The notes: generated from the letters alone by a model not told the origin. DNA of 64,000 nt from Metalysinibacillus jejuensis (GCF_003057615.1 NZ_QAFW01000004.1:36642-100641), one strand, 5' to 3'; positions 8,616-18,428 are shown, counted from the first letter of the stretch. Translations and numbers: made by a program.

Positions 8616-10007
8616 TCATTCCTCCATCAATGGGATATCCACTAAAATTGTCGTGCCTTTCCCTACCTCACTATTAATCGTCATAGTCGCATGTAATTGC
8701 TTCACTAACTGATCAACGATAGACAAGCCTAAACCGCTACCACCATCTGATCGGCTACGCGCTTTATTAACGCGATAAAAACGCTCTGTAATATGAGGTA
8801 AATCTTCAGCAGGAATCCCAATTCCTTGGTCTTGTATAATAATGCGCGCAAAACGTCCTTGCTGTTGAGCTCGCAACACTACACGACTACCTTCACTAGA
8901 ATAGTTTACGGCATTTTCCACTAAATTTATAGTAATTTGTTTTAGCTTCTCTTCATCCGCCATAACGATTAGCGTATCATCTACAGTGACTTCTAATGTA
9001 ATTGCTTTACGCGTAGCTACAGGTTGTAAGAGCTGCTCTACTTCGCGTAGTGTTTCAGCAAGTGGAATAGGGTAAACTGTAATTTCTTCTTCTTGCTCAT
9101 TCGTCATACGCGCTAATTGTAATAATTCATTCGTTAAACGCTCCATGCGATTCGCTTCACGCACGAGGAGCCCTATCGTTTCATCTTGTTCTTCTTTTTT
9201 AATCATGCCACTCTGTATCGCTTCACTATAACCTTTAACATAACTAATCGGCGTTCGTAGCTCATGTGATACGGTAGCTAAAAAAGTTTTTTGTGCCTCA
9301 TCTTCTTTGTGGATAGCCGCAGCCATTTCATTAAACGCTTGCGACAGCTTGCCGATTTCATCCATTGAACTTACCGGCACATGAATGTTATAGTCTCCCG
9401 CTGACATTTTATCCACCGCCTGCTGCAAGTCACGTAAAGGGCGCATAATATGACGAAGCCCTTTAGAAACTAAAAAGGCAGCAACGAGCGCAAATAAAAA
9501 TGCACTAAAGAATAATATTAACACTTCTTTATTCGTCAGCTCGCTAATTTTAGCAAGTGGAAAATAAATATAAATAATACCTTCTAAACGATTTTGATCT
9601 ACTAATGGAAACATTACAGAAATGACTTGGCGTTCAAAACGCGGCTCATATCCCATCGAAGAAACATACTCACCTGCTAATAATTTTTGGCGTTCATCAA
9701 CACCTATTAACGTATCGTAATCAATATCGAAGGGCACGCAAGCACTCAGCTCACGCGGATTACGTACCGCAAATACATTGAAGTTGGAATAATTATTATA
9801 CGTTTCGATATCTAAAATAAGCTGGTCATCTACACGGCCACCTTTGTACATCGTCTGAAGTTTTGTGCCGATTTCTTCCATAGAACTTTCTGCATCTTGC
9901 ACATATAACTGTAAATAAAGAAACTCTGTTAAAAAATACATAAAAATTACAGTTAACGCAATAAAGGTAACAATTAATAACCAAATGCGGGTAGAGAGCT
10001 TTTTCAT
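8616..10007 (-). CDS. Membrane sensor histidine kinase (HAMP-HisKA)
   Basis: A 463-residue kinase: membrane helix at about 7-28, extracytoplasmic sensor region to about 160, second helix at about 162-182, HAMP linker, phosphoacceptor His in VSHELRTPISYVKGYS near residue 250, N-box INLVENAVNYS, and G boxes DQGIGIP and GGSGLGLSIV. The start overlaps the regulator stop by four bases, showing coupled translation. The flanking lipoproteins on both sides of this two-component pair suggest the system senses something at the outer membrane face. The signal is unknown. Confidence 0.88.
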   Translation of the reverse strand: MKKLSTRIWLLIVTFIALTVIFMYFLTEFLYLQLYVQDAESSMEEIGTKLQTMYKGGRVDDQLILDIETYNNYSNFNVFAVRNPRELSACVPFDIDYDTLIGVDERQKLLAGEYVSSMGYEPRFERQVISVMFPLVDQNRLEGIIYIYFPLAKISELTNKEVLILFFSAFLFALVAAFLVSKGLRHIMRPLRDLQQAVDKMSAGDYNIHVPVSSMDEIGKLSQAFNEMAAAIHKEDEAQKTFLATVSHELRTPISYVKGYSEAIQSGMIKKEEQDETIGLLVREANRMERLTNELLQLARMTNEQEEEITVYPIPLAETLREVEQLLQPVATRKAITLEVTVDDTLIVMADEEKLKQITINLVENAVNYSSEGSRVVLRAQQQGRFARIIIQDQGIGIPAEDLPHITERFYRVNKARSRSDGGSGLGLSIVDQLVKQLHATMTINSEVGKGTTILVDIPLMEE

Positions 10008-10687
10008 TTTTTAGGCTCAAAGCGATAACCTACACCCCATACGGTTTGTACATACTCGCTCGCTTGCTTTCCTAATTTTAAGCGCAGTGTTTTAATATGC
10101 GTATCCACTGTGCGCGTTCCACCCGCATAATCAATATCCCAAATACGCTCAAGCAGCTGTTCACGTGAATAAGCAGTGCCTGGATTTAACATAAATAAAT
10201 ACAATAGCTCAAATTCTTTTAACGTCAGTGGTACAACTTTATCTTCCACATATACTTTTCGTGCAACTTCATCTAACTTAATAGGATCGATTGCGATATA
10301 TTTTTGTTGGATTTCTAGTTCTGTAGCTCCTGTGCGACGCAATACTGCGTTAATGCGTGCTACTAATTCATCAATCGTAAATGGTTTTACGATGTAATCA
10401 TCCGCACCAATCGTTAAACCACGCACTTTATCTTCACTCGCATCTCGTGCAGTTAAAAAAATAATAGGTACTTTAGAAGTTTCACGAATGCGCGTACAAA
10501 CTTCAAAGCCGTTTTCGTTTGGCATCATAACGTCGAGTAAAATTAAGTCTACGCTATTGTGGCGAAGCGCATAATAGGCCTCTTCCCCACTGCTAGCTGT
10601 AATCGTTTCAAAATGTGAATTTTTAAGCATCATCTCTATTAAATGGCGCATATCGCGCTCATCGTCTACAATTAAAACTTTTGTCAA
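10004..10687 (-). CDS. OmpR-family response regulator
   Basis: A 227-residue regulator with an N-terminal receiver (DDERD acidic site, phosphoacceptor in LILLDVMMP, Lys in YIVKPF) and a C-terminal winged helix ending VQTVWGVGYRFEPKK. Its stop overlaps the kinase start by 4 bases and its start is only 2 bases after the stop of the upstream lipoprotein gene, so the four genes form a tight operon. It resembles ResD/WalR-like regulators of Bacillales, but I cannot name its targets. Confidence 0.88.
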   Translation of the reverse strand: MTKVLIVDDERDMRHLIEMMLKNSHFETITASSGEEAYYALRHNSVDLILLDVMMPNENGFEVCTRIRETSKVPIIFLTARDASEDKVRGLTIGADDYIVKPFTIDELVARINAVLRRTGATELEIQQKYIAIDPIKLDEVARKVYVEDKVVPLTLKEFELLYLFMLNPGTAYSREQLLERIWDIDYAGGTRTVDTHIKTLRLKLGKQASEYVQTVWGVGYRFEPKK

Positions 10688-10689
10688 AG

Positions 10690-11634
10690 TTAGTCCTCCC
10701 TAACGAGCAACTTAAACGGTCCTTTTTGAACGTCAAGTGCTTTCGTAATTGTGCCGTCTTCAATAGCATATAAGGTATGGTCATCATAACCTGCTACAAA
10801 AATTGTTTCGCCTAGTGTAGCAATTGCAAATGGGTTAGCGCCAACATCCTGTTTCCAAATAGGTGTGCCGTCTGTTGTCACAGCATAAACAGTGTTTCGC
10901 CCATGGCTAACTACGTACACTTCATTATTGCGTTGTGTAAATTCAATTGGCATTAGTGGCATTGGCAATTTACCAAGCAACTCACCTGTTTGAAGGTCAT
11001 AGCGCTTCACATCCGTGTTTGGCTTCGCACCTTCGCCGTGCCCTCCTACCCATAACTCTGTTGTATTATGCGGAACGAGTAAACCATTTGCTGATTTATC
11101 AATCGTAAATTGTCTTTTCTTCGTTAGTTGTTTCGCATCAAGTACTGTGAGTACGGTATCTTTATAATTAATGCTATATAATTCGCCGTCATGCACGAGC
11201 ATTGACATAGGATAATTGCCTACTTGTGCTTGCTTTAGCGGTTCACCCGTTAAGCTGTACGAATGAATGCGGTTTGTCTCTCCATTCGCTACGTAAGTAA
11301 GGGCTTGTTCGTCATCATAATAAACGTTCGTTACGCCTGTACCTGTTTTTAATTCATACTGTTTTTCGCCTGTGGCTAAAGCATAAGCAACGGCACGGTC
11401 TAAGCCGAAACCATACAACACCACGTTGTCCCCTACAAGCGTAGCTCCGGTATACGCTTTATCGAGTTGCCATGTAGTTAATGGCTCTCCAGTAGCGCTA
11501 AAGAAAGATAATGAAGGCTCGAGTATATTTACTGTTGCCACAAACGCTTTTTCTGTTACAGGCTCATATTTTTGCCCTGAACAGCCCACTAATACTAGGC
11601 TCACCATTAGGAGTAGTAGCAGTTGTTTTCGCAT
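10690..11634 (-). CDS. Beta-propeller lipoprotein (YncE-like)
   Basis: A 314-residue exported lipoprotein with lipobox LVGC (Cys 18) and repeated blades of the type seen in YncE/quinoprotein-like propellers, such as LVHDGELYSINYKDTVLTVLD and NNEVYVVSHGRNTVYAV. I use the ATG at 11634, preceded by AAAAGAGGTGAG, rather than an in-frame ATG at 11709 that would place hydrophilic residues before the signal peptide. It is the first gene of the operon with the two-component pair and the YtkA-like lipoprotein, so it may be a sensor accessory. The substrate is unknown. Confidence 0.78.
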   Translation of the reverse strand: MRKQLLLLLMVSLVLVGCSGQKYEPVTEKAFVATVNILEPSLSFFSATGEPLTTWQLDKAYTGATLVGDNVVLYGFGLDRAVAYALATGEKQYELKTGTGVTNVYYDDEQALTYVANGETNRIHSYSLTGEPLKQAQVGNYPMSMLVHDGELYSINYKDTVLTVLDAKQLTKKRQFTIDKSANGLLVPHNTTELWVGGHGEGAKPNTDVKRYDLQTGELLGKLPMPLMPIEFTQRNNEVYVVSHGRNTVYAVTTDGTPIWKQDVGANPFAIATLGETIFVAGYDDHTLYAIEDGTITKALDVQKGPFKLLVRED

Positions 11635-11731
11635 GTTCTCACCTCTTTTAATATCATACTTCATAAGTGTGAAGTTTCCATGAAACAACATAGGATATAT
11701 TTTGAACATATTCCACTAACTTTTGCTCATT

Positions 11732-11766
11732 AAAAAACACCTTCAAAGTTTACCTTTGAAAGTGTT
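11732..11766 (-). terminator. Terminator of hemEHY
   Basis: AACAC-C-TTCAAA pairs with TTTGAA-A-GTGTT, and a T-rich run follows on the minus strand. It begins right after the hemY stop codon. Confidence 0.75.
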
Positions 11767-11768
11767 AA

Positions 11769-13202
11769 TTAATCGATGTGTAATCGCTCTTTATGTGCTG
11801 CTACCAATTGTGCAGCGATTGCCTGGCCTTGCGCCACACATTCCGGAATTGAAATACCTCTAAATGAGCTCCCTGCAAGATGCACATTTGGAAATTGTTG
11901 TTGCAACTGCTCACTCGCTTGCGCAATGCGTGCAGTATGACCTACCGTATACTGCGGCATAGCGTTTTTCCAACGCGTTACGATCGTAGTGAGTGGTTTA
12001 CCTTTCACTTGTAATGTTTGCTGTAAATCAGCAATCACATTCTGTTCAATTTCTCGGTCTGATAGCTCTACAATTGCTTCATCGCCTACGCGCCCAATAT
12101 AGCTTCGTAATACAACATAATCCTCACTAGCCGTTAAAGGCCACTTTAGGTTACTCCACGTACAAGAAGTAATCGTTAAATCACTATTACGTGAAACAAA
12201 AAAGGCCAGCGCTTCTAAGTCATCAAATTGCTCACGTTTAAACACCATATTAACAGTGGCAATTGTAGCTGTAGTCATAGCTTCAAGTGGCTGTAACATC
12301 GTTTTATCTTCAAATAAGCTCTGTGCTACATAATAAGGTGTAGCAACTACAATATCGTCTGCGTATAAGGTTGGGTTATGGCTTAATTGAATAGCCATGC
12401 CATCCTCGGTATGACCAATTGCTTCCGCCCGTACTCCCTTGCGTATTGTGCCTGGCTTTAGCGTCGCTTCTATTGCTTCGACCATTGTTTCTAAACCATT
12501 TTTAAACGTCTGAAAAATACCAGCACCTTGCTTTGGTATATCACTGTAAAAAAGACTCGACTGCGCTTTTCGCATACCGAGTAATAGGCTACGGTGCTTT
12601 TGCTCTACTTCATAAAGCTCAGGAAAAGTAGTTTGTAAACTTAATTGCTCCACATCACCTGCATAAACACTAGCAAGAAGTGGTTCCACTAAGTTTTCAA
12701 CAATTTCTGCGCCAAAACGACGTCGCAAAAACGCGCCTACCGGTTGATCAACAGGCAATTGCGTACGTGGAATGAAAAAATCACCCGCCGCACGCACTTT
12801 ACCGCTGACTGAAAATAATCGAGATGTGATAAATGATGAAATATGCGGCGCATCGCCAGCTAACAAACTCGGGGGTACTGGGTACAATTCATTGCCAAGG
12901 GCAATAAATGTTTTGCCAAGCGCATTGCCAACAATACTGTCCTCAATTTGCAAGTCCTGTGCCAGTCGCTTCACACTACCCGTTCGGTCAAAAAAAGACT
13001 CCGGGCCTTTTTCCATAATAATACCGTTCTTACGATGTGTGTGCACTTTCCCTCCCAAACGGAGTGAGGCTTCGACTAACGTGATGTCAATTGGCAAATT
13101 TTCAGCATCAATGGCACGCTGTATATAATACATGGCCGTTAATCCTGTTATGCCACCTCCAATGATTACAATTCTCCGTCTTTCCTTTGTCACTGCCATC
13201 AT
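11769..13202 (-). CDS. hemY: Coproporphyrinogen III oxidase / protoporphyrinogen oxidase HemY (CgoX)
   Basis: Flavoenzyme of haem synthesis. In Gram-positive bacteria it oxidises coproporphyrinogen III to coproporphyrin III (CgoX activity). The protein, about 477 residues, starts with the FAD dinucleotide-binding motif IVIIGGGITGLTAMYYI, has the amine-oxidase-like middle domain, and ends with the C-terminal FAD motif VHLAGSSFRGISIPECVAQG. It follows hemH by 11 bases in the order hemE-hemH-hemY, as in B. subtilis. Start choice is uncertain: GTG 13205, ATG 13202, ATG 13199 and GTG 13193 are all in frame, and no clean ribosome binding site decides between them. Confidence 0.92.
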   Translation of the reverse strand: MMAVTKERRRIVIIGGGITGLTAMYYIQRAIDAENLPIDITLVEASLRLGGKVHTHRKNGIIMEKGPESFFDRTGSVKRLAQDLQIEDSIVGNALGKTFIALGNELYPVPPSLLAGDAPHISSFITSRLFSVSGKVRAAGDFFIPRTQLPVDQPVGAFLRRRFGAEIVENLVEPLLASVYAGDVEQLSLQTTFPELYEVEQKHRSLLLGMRKAQSSLFYSDIPKQGAGIFQTFKNGLETMVEAIEATLKPGTIRKGVRAEAIGHTEDGMAIQLSHNPTLYADDIVVATPYYVAQSLFEDKTMLQPLEAMTTATIATVNMVFKREQFDDLEALAFFVSRNSDLTITSCTWSNLKWPLTASEDYVVLRSYIGRVGDEAIVELSDREIEQNVIADLQQTLQVKGKPLTTIVTRWKNAMPQYTVGHTARIAQASEQLQQQFPNVHLAGSSFRGISIPECVAQGQAIAAQLVAAHKERLHID

Positions 13203-13213
13203 CACTTTCTATT

Positions 13214-14143
13214 TTATTGCTGTAGCTTTTTTTGGATTGCACTAACCATTGCATCGACAAATAATGGATCAGTGTTTGGCATCGCTGGACGGTAGTAGTT
13301 AGCGCCTACTTCGTCACACACTACTTTACACTCGTAGTCATTATCATATAACACTTCTAGGTGTTCGGTTACAAAACCTACTGGTGTATATACAAATGAA
13401 CGATAACCTTTATTATGATAAAGATCGCGCGTTAAATCTTGCACATCTGGCCCTAACCACGGATCAGGTGTTTGGCCTTCTGACTGCCAACCTACTTCTA
13501 CATTTTTAACGCCAGTCGCTTGTTGAATTAACTTAGCAGTATCATGTAATTGTTGCTCATACGGGTCACCTAGTAGCTTGATTTTTTCTGGTAATGAGTG
13601 AGCTGATACGATTAAGCAAGCTTTCTCACGCTCTTCATCTGACATTGCATCAAACGTTTCGGTAACTTTATTTGCCCAGTATTGAATAAATGAAGGCTCA
13701 TCATACCAAGACTCAACACAAGTAACTTTTAAGTCACCTACTTTTTCTGCTTCTTCTAATACACGACCGTTATAAGACTTAACCGAAAAAGTAGAGAAGT
13801 GAGGTGCTAACACGATTGATACCGCTTCTTTAATACCATCCGCATGCATTTTTGCAATCGCATCTTCAATAAATGGTTCGATGTGTTTTAGACCGATATA
13901 TAATTGATACTCTACTTCATCTTGCACTTCATTTAAACGTGCACACAACGCTTCAGCTTGTGCTTCTGTTGCTTTTGCTAGTGGCGAAATACCACCAATT
14001 GCCGCATAGCGACGACGTAAGTCTTCTAAATGTTCAGGTGCTGGCTTACGACCACCACGGATATGCGTGTAGTAACGTTCAATATCTTCTTCTTTATAAG
14101 GCGTACCATACGCCATTACTAATAATCCTCGCACTTCTTTCAT
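13214..14143 (-). CDS. hemH: Coproporphyrin III ferrochelatase HemH (CpfC)
   Basis: Inserts ferrous iron into the porphyrin ring. At 309 residues it has the Gram-positive soluble ferrochelatase length. Recognisable segments are LLVMAYGTPYKEEDIERYYTHIRGGRKP near the N-terminus, the catalytic His in LAPHFSTFSVKSY (about residue 184), IVSAHSLPEKI, and VGWQSEGQTPDPWLGP with VYTPVGFVTEHLEVLYDND. GAGGTG precedes the ATG. It lies between hemE and hemY in one operon. There is no C-terminal 2Fe-2S cysteine cluster. Confidence 0.94.
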   Translation of the reverse strand: MKEVRGLLVMAYGTPYKEEDIERYYTHIRGGRKPAPEHLEDLRRRYAAIGGISPLAKATEAQAEALCARLNEVQDEVEYQLYIGLKHIEPFIEDAIAKMHADGIKEAVSIVLAPHFSTFSVKSYNGRVLEEAEKVGDLKVTCVESWYDEPSFIQYWANKVTETFDAMSDEEREKACLIVSAHSLPEKIKLLGDPYEQQLHDTAKLIQQATGVKNVEVGWQSEGQTPDPWLGPDVQDLTRDLYHNKGYRSFVYTPVGFVTEHLEVLYDNDYECKVVCDEVGANYYRPAMPNTDPLFVDAMVSAIQKKLQQ

Positions 14144-14166
14144 GCGTGAGTCACCTCGTTTTTTTA

Positions 14167-15216
14167 TTAACCGCGCGCTGCGATTTGTTTTGCACTATAT
14201 TCGTGAATAAATGCTGTTAAACGTTTTAACACTTCTGGATCTACTTCTGGGAAGACGCCATGACCTAAGTTAAAGATATGACCTTTAGCCTCTAACCCTT
14301 GATCAATGATGTCTTTTGCACGCTCTTCAATAATTGACCAATCTGCAAGTAATAGTGCTGGGTCTAAGTTACCTTGAACCGGCTTATTTACACCTTTTGC
14401 TAGCGCTTCATTGATTGGTAAACGCCAGTCTAAGCCTACTACATCAATTGGCAGGTCATTCCATTCATTAACTAAGTGGCTTGCCCCTACACCAAATTGA
14501 ATCAGTGGAATATTTTCTTCGCGTAACGTCGTAAAAATACGTGTCATTACTGGCTTAATAAATACGCGGTAATCCGCTACATTTAAAGCGCCTACCCATG
14601 AGTCAAAAATTTGTACAGCTTTTGCGCCTGCTTTCACTTGCGCACGAATATCTACAATAATCATATCAGCTAATTTGTCCATTAGGGCAAACCATGCTTT
14701 CGGTTCAGACACCATTAATGATTTTGTTTTATTATAGTTTTTCGAAGGCCCACCTTCAATCATATAGCTTGCTAATGTAAACGGTGCACCAGCGAAACCA
14801 ATTAACGGTACATTCAATTGTTGTTTTGTTAGCATTTCAATTGTTTTTAACACGAATGGTGTGTGCTCTTCAGCATTAAATTCACCTAATTTTTCAATAT
14901 CAGCAACTGTGCGTACTGGATTTGAAATAACCGGACCAACACCCGCTTTAATTTGTACATCAATACCAATGCCTGGCAGTGGCGTCACGATATCTTTATA
15001 TAAAATCGCAGCATCCACGTTATAGTTCTCTACAGGAAGGCGTGTAACATACGCGCATAATTCTGGTTGCATTGTAATTTCTTCGAGCGAATATTTCTTT
15101 TTAATTTCGCGGTATTCAGGTTGTGAGCGCCCTGCTTGTCGCATATACCATACAGGTGTATGCTCCACCTTTTCGCCACGTGCTGCGCGCAGTAATGTAT
15201 CATTAAACTTTGTCAT
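14167..15216 (-). CDS. hemE: Uroporphyrinogen decarboxylase
   Basis: Decarboxylates the four acetate side chains of uroporphyrinogen III to give coproporphyrinogen III, the step before HemY/HemH. The protein is about 349 residues and shows the two UroD signatures [10 protein letters not shown] near the N-terminus and [16 protein letters not shown] in the middle. Three ATGs (15228, 15225, 15216) follow a GAAGGG site; I favour 15216 because homologues start near [12 protein letters not shown], although its spacing is slightly long. It is the first gene of hemEHY and is divergent from hmoB. Confidence 0.94.
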   Translation of the reverse strand: MTKFNDTLLRAARGEKVEHTPVWYMRQAGRSQPEYREIKKKYSLEEITMQPELCAYVTRLPVENYNVDAAILYKDIVTPLPGIGIDVQIKAGVGPVISNPVRTVADIEKLGEFNAEEHTPFVLKTIEMLTKQQLNVPLIGFAGAPFTLASYMIEGGPSKNYNKTKSLMVSEPKAWFALMDKLADMIIVDIRAQVKAGAKAVQIFDSWVGALNVADYRVFIKPVMTRIFTTLREENIPLIQFGVGASHLVNEWNDLPIDVVGLDWRLPINEALAKGVNKPVQGNLDPALLLADWSIIEERAKDIIDQGLEAKGHIFNLGHGVFPEVDPEVLKRLTAFIHEYSAKQIAARG

Positions 15217-15351
15217 GATTACCATCATCCCTTCAAAATAAATAACTTGTATGTAAAACTAGACATCCTTATTCACTATAAACGCGTATGCTAGTATTGT
15301 ATAGCGCGAACTGACAAATGTCATAAAATCGTTCTTTCTGGGCGATTCTTT

Positions 15352-15380
15352 TGACATAATCTTGTATTATCGTTTAAATA
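15352..15380 (+). promoter_or_regulatory. Predicted promoter of hmoB
   Basis: TTGACA at 15352-15357 and TTAAAT at 15375-15380 with a 17-base spacer, 48 bases before the hmoB start codon. The -35 is perfect and the -10 is modest. Confidence 0.55.
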
Positions 15381-15427
15381 GAAGATAAGATTCAGACTTT
15401 TTTCTTAAATTGAGGAGGCATTTACAA

Positions 15428-15943
15428 ATGAATATTTATTTAACATCAGGCACACCTGAGTATATGGAACAAGTGCGTGCAAAATACCCGAACGAAAAAA
15501 TGATCGTTCTATACGGTGAAGGCAATGCTGTATTACTTCATGAAACTGAGGGTAAAACTGTTTTTCAATCTCCCCGAAAATTCGAAGCAATTGATTCGAT
15601 CAACGAACTAAAAGGTACGGGGTACTATGTTTTAAATAATATTCCAGTAACTGAGGAAGGCCGTCCTGTATTTGAACATCGCTTCTTAAGTCGCAAAGGA
15701 TCTATTGAAAATGAGCCTGGCTTTATCGCTTTCCGTTTAATGCGACCAATCGGTGAAGAAACGTACATCGTTTTAACAGAATGGGCTGGTCCTGAATCGT
15801 TTAAAGCATGGACAGAATCTCAAGCATTCCGCAATTCACACGCAGAAAAAAAACCAGAAGGTGCTAAGCCTCCTGTAAACATTTTCTCTGCTGCTTCATA
15901 CGTTACAACTTACCAAACCGCTAAACAACAAGACGAAGCATAA
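15428..15943 (+). CDS. hmoB: Haem-degrading monooxygenase HmoB-like (ABM domain)
   Basis: A 171-residue protein with a C-terminal antibiotic-biosynthesis-monooxygenase fold (about residues 60-160) like B. subtilis HmoB (YhgC). It carries FEHRFLSRKGSIENEPGFIAFRLMRPIGEETYIVLTEWAGPESFKAW and the following SEAF-type segment. HmoB breaks down haem to release iron. AGGAGG precedes the ATG at 15428; an earlier in-frame start lies inside that site. It is divergent from hemE, next to which hmoB/yhgC also sits in B. subtilis, so haem making and breaking flank one control region. Confidence 0.82.
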   Translation: MNIYLTSGTPEYMEQVRAKYPNEKMIVLYGEGNAVLLHETEGKTVFQSPRKFEAIDSINELKGTGYYVLNNIPVTEEGRPVFEHRFLSRKGSIENEPGFIAFRLMRPIGEETYIVLTEWAGPESFKAWTESQAFRNSHAEKKPEGAKPPVNIFSAASYVTTYQTAKQQDEA

Positions 15944-15944
15944 T

Positions 15945-15985
15945 AAAAAAGTTAGACTAACCTAATTTGGTCGGTCTAACTTTTT
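15945..15985. terminator. Bidirectional terminator between hmoB and ecsB
   Basis: AAAAAAGTTAGAC pairs with GTCTAACTTTTT. It serves the convergent hmoB (plus) and ecsB (minus) genes. Confidence 0.8.
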
Positions 15986-15987
15986 CT

Positions 15988-17175
15988 TTACGCTTTTTTC
16001 ATCATTTTTTGTGTAACTAGCCCCACAATGAGCATGATGGCACCTGTGACATAAAAATAAGGCTGCATGCTATGACTTAGCGTAACAATTAACGCTTGTA
16101 CAACGATGAGTAGACGTACGATAGAAGTAGCGGCTGCTTGCTTATGTGCTTGTGCTACAGGATACAACACATCCATACGAAAAGCGCTTTGGTGCGTTAG
16201 TGCTTGTTGGAGTTGTAGCGCGGTAGCAAACGCCAACGCTCCAGCAATAACAAAGCGAACAGCTGTAATATCGATAAATGCCATTAATACAGCAGCTATT
16301 ACCGTTAAACGCACCCATAAATAAAAATGATCATTTGTACGAATAAACGTACGCCATAATAAATAGCGATGCGCATTTTGTTGACGATATGGTACTAATT
16401 GATAAATCATATCCAACCATTTGCGTCTGCGAATCGCTCCGCGTAAATGTGGTACATCTGTAAAATAATTAGCAAATCGATAAAAACGCAACATTCGATT
16501 TTGCTCAAGTGTAATAAAATGGTCATAAGGAAAAGGCTTATTATGCACTTTCTTTTTAAGTAGTTGCATATAAATGAGTTGTGTAATTACCCCAATACCT
16601 ACGCCGTAATACCAGCCATTTAAATAAGTCGCAATCGTCAACCAAACGAGCATAAAACGAATTACTCGATCCACCCATACAAAGCGCCCACGATATAAAT
16701 AGCGAAAAGCAAACTCGCTATGAATACTCATATATTTCATTACTAGCGCAATACCCAACCCTAGCCAAATCATTGTAATGGCAAGGGGCGTTACTATTTT
16801 TAACAGCGGAATAAAAGCTACGTACACTATTATGATGAGCATAAGACTCGTCGTAAACGTAAAACGTAGTGCTTGAGAAAAATACTGCGGCATTTTTTGT
16901 TCAAGCGGTAATAAATATACTGCATCAGGTTCGCGTAGCAGTGTTGTAGGCTGACTGAACATAATGAGTAGCCCCATTACGCAACCGACAAGCGCCGCTG
17001 CGGGAAACGTCGGTGAAACCTGTTCTAACCAAGCGCTATATTGATAGCCGCCTGCACCTAGTAAAAAGACAATAACAATAGCGATGTGCCCTGTAAAAAT
17101 ATAGCGCATATACTTTTGCAATTCGTTTGTATAATGAGCAAGACGTGTTTGCCAAACCGCTTGTAAATTACGCAT
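15988..17175 (-). CDS. ecsB: ABC transporter permease EcsB
   Basis: A 395-residue integral membrane protein with about eight hydrophobic segments, matching EcsB, the membrane partner of EcsA. The Ecs system of B. subtilis and staphylococci affects secretion, competence and intramembrane proteolysis, and its substrate remains uncertain. It overlaps the ecsA stop by 8 bases and is convergent with hmoB. Basic cytoplasmic loops such as RRRKWLDMIYQLVPYR and the internal LLREPDAVYLLPLEQ segment are typical of the family. Confidence 0.85.
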   Translation of the reverse strand: MRNLQAVWQTRLAHYTNELQKYMRYIFTGHIAIVIVFLLGAGGYQYSAWLEQVSPTFPAAALVGCVMGLLIMFSQPTTLLREPDAVYLLPLEQKMPQYFSQALRFTFTTSLMLIIIVYVAFIPLLKIVTPLAITMIWLGLGIALVMKYMSIHSEFAFRYLYRGRFVWVDRVIRFMLVWLTIATYLNGWYYGVGIGVITQLIYMQLLKKKVHNKPFPYDHFITLEQNRMLRFYRFANYFTDVPHLRGAIRRRKWLDMIYQLVPYRQQNAHRYLLWRTFIRTNDHFYLWVRLTVIAAVLMAFIDITAVRFVIAGALAFATALQLQQALTHQSAFRMDVLYPVAQAHKQAAATSIVRLLIVVQALIVTLSHSMQPYFYVTGAIMLIVGLVTQKMMKKA

Positions 17176-17908
17176 GGTCTTGCTCCTTTGTCATCGCAAT
17201 ATATAAATCATCTAATGTAGCTTCTGGCATATTAAAGGCTTGTCGTAAATCAGCCATCGTACCTTGTGCACGAACACGTCCTTCATGCAATAAAATAATA
17301 CGATCACAGTAACGTTCTGCTGTAGATAAAATATGGGTCGACATTAAAATCGCTGCACCATCTTTTTTCTTTTCAGCCATTTGATCAAGCAATGATTGAA
17401 TGCCTAGTGGGTCTAATCCTACGAAAGGTTCGTCAATAATATACAGCGAAGGTTCGACTAAAAAGGCGCACATAATCATCACTTTTTGACGCATTCCTTT
17501 AGAAAAGTGCGAAGGAAACCATTTTAAGCGGCGTTCCATTCTAAATTCTTTTAAAAGTTTGTCTGCTCGTTCTTTGACCGTTTTTTCATCTAGGCCATAT
17601 GCCATCCCTGTTAAGGCAATATGTTCTTCTAACGTCAGCTCATCATATAATACCGGTGTTTCTGGAATATAAGAAAAAGAACTGCGGTACTTCTCCATAT
17701 TTTGCGCTAATGTTACACCTTGTAATGTTACTTCCCCGCTATCTGGTAGCAATGTGCCGATAATATGCTTAATTGTCGTACTTTTACCTGCCCCATTTAA
17801 TCCGATGAGGCCTACCAATTCGCCCGCTTCTATTGAGAAGTTAACATCTTTAATAACAGGTTTTCTCGTATACCCACCTGTAACATTCGTTAATTGTAAA
17901 ATCGCCAT
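17168..17908 (-). CDS. ecsA: ABC transporter ATPase EcsA
   Basis: A 246-residue ATPase: Walker A GLNGAGKST near residue 38, signature FSKGMRQKVMIMCAFL, Walker B LYIIDEPFVGLDP, and an H-loop in MSTHIL. It sits upstream of and overlaps ecsB, and is divergent from hit; this ecsA/hit arrangement is the B. subtilis one. The pair most likely forms one transporter acting at the membrane. Confidence 0.9.
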   Translation of the reverse strand: MAILQLTNVTGGYTRKPVIKDVNFSIEAGELVGLIGLNGAGKSTTIKHIIGTLLPDSGEVTLQGVTLAQNMEKYRSSFSYIPETPVLYDELTLEEHIALTGMAYGLDEKTVKERADKLLKEFRMERRLKWFPSHFSKGMRQKVMIMCAFLVEPSLYIIDEPFVGLDPLGIQSLLDQMAEKKKDGAAILMSTHILSTAERYCDRIILLHEGRVRAQGTMADLRQAFNMPEATLDDLYIAMTKEQDHA

Positions 17909-18011
17909 CTATTTTCCACTCCTATCTTGCTTCTAGTTTAGCAAATCTCATCGCTTTGTTCAGTTATTTGTATGATAGAATAAGTTTACATCAACTAAAG
18001 GAGGAATTGTA

Positions 18012-18428
18012 ATGAGTGATTGTATTTTTTGTAAGATTATTGATGGCACTATCCCAAGTGTCAAAGTATATGAAGACGAGCATGTCTACGCTTTTCTTGA
18101 TATCACACCATTAGCAAAAGGTCATACCCTATTAATTCCTAAACAGCACGTCAAAGATTTATTTGAAATGCCAAGCGAAATTGCAAGTCATCTTTATAGT
18201 GTCGCGCCTAAAATTGCAAATGCGATTAAAACAGCGTTCCAACCACAAGGACTCAACACCTTAAATAATAACGGGGCAGCTGCTTATCAAACTGTGTTTC
18301 ACTACCACCTTCATTTCATTCCACGTTATGAAGAAGACGGCTTAACGTTAGTATGGCAACCTATTACGCCAGCTGAGGGAGAAATTAGTGCCACAGCAGA
18401 GGCCATCGTACAAGCGCTAAACGCATAA
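18012..18428 (+). CDS. hit: HIT-family nucleotide-binding hydrolase
   Basis: A 138-residue histidine-triad protein. The N-terminal Cys pair CIFC with KIIDGTIPS and the active-site triad in FHYHLHFIPRY (HxHxHxx) near residue 97 are clear. HIT proteins cleave AMP from nucleotide phosphoramidates. AAAGGAGGAA precedes the ATG. The gene is divergent from ecsA, with about 100 bases between them holding both promoters. Confidence 0.92.
   Translation: MSDCIFCKIIDGTIPSVKVYEDEHVYAFLDITPLAKGHTLLIPKQHVKDLFEMPSEIASHLYSVAPKIANAIKTAFQPQGLNTLNNNGAAAYQTVFHYHLHFIPRYEEDGLTLVWQPITPAEGEISATAEAIVQALNA

Noticed and set aside
15405..15590. Minus-strand 61-residue frame over the hmoB start
   Set aside because: It covers the hmoB promoter-proximal region and has no ribosome binding site or family resemblance.
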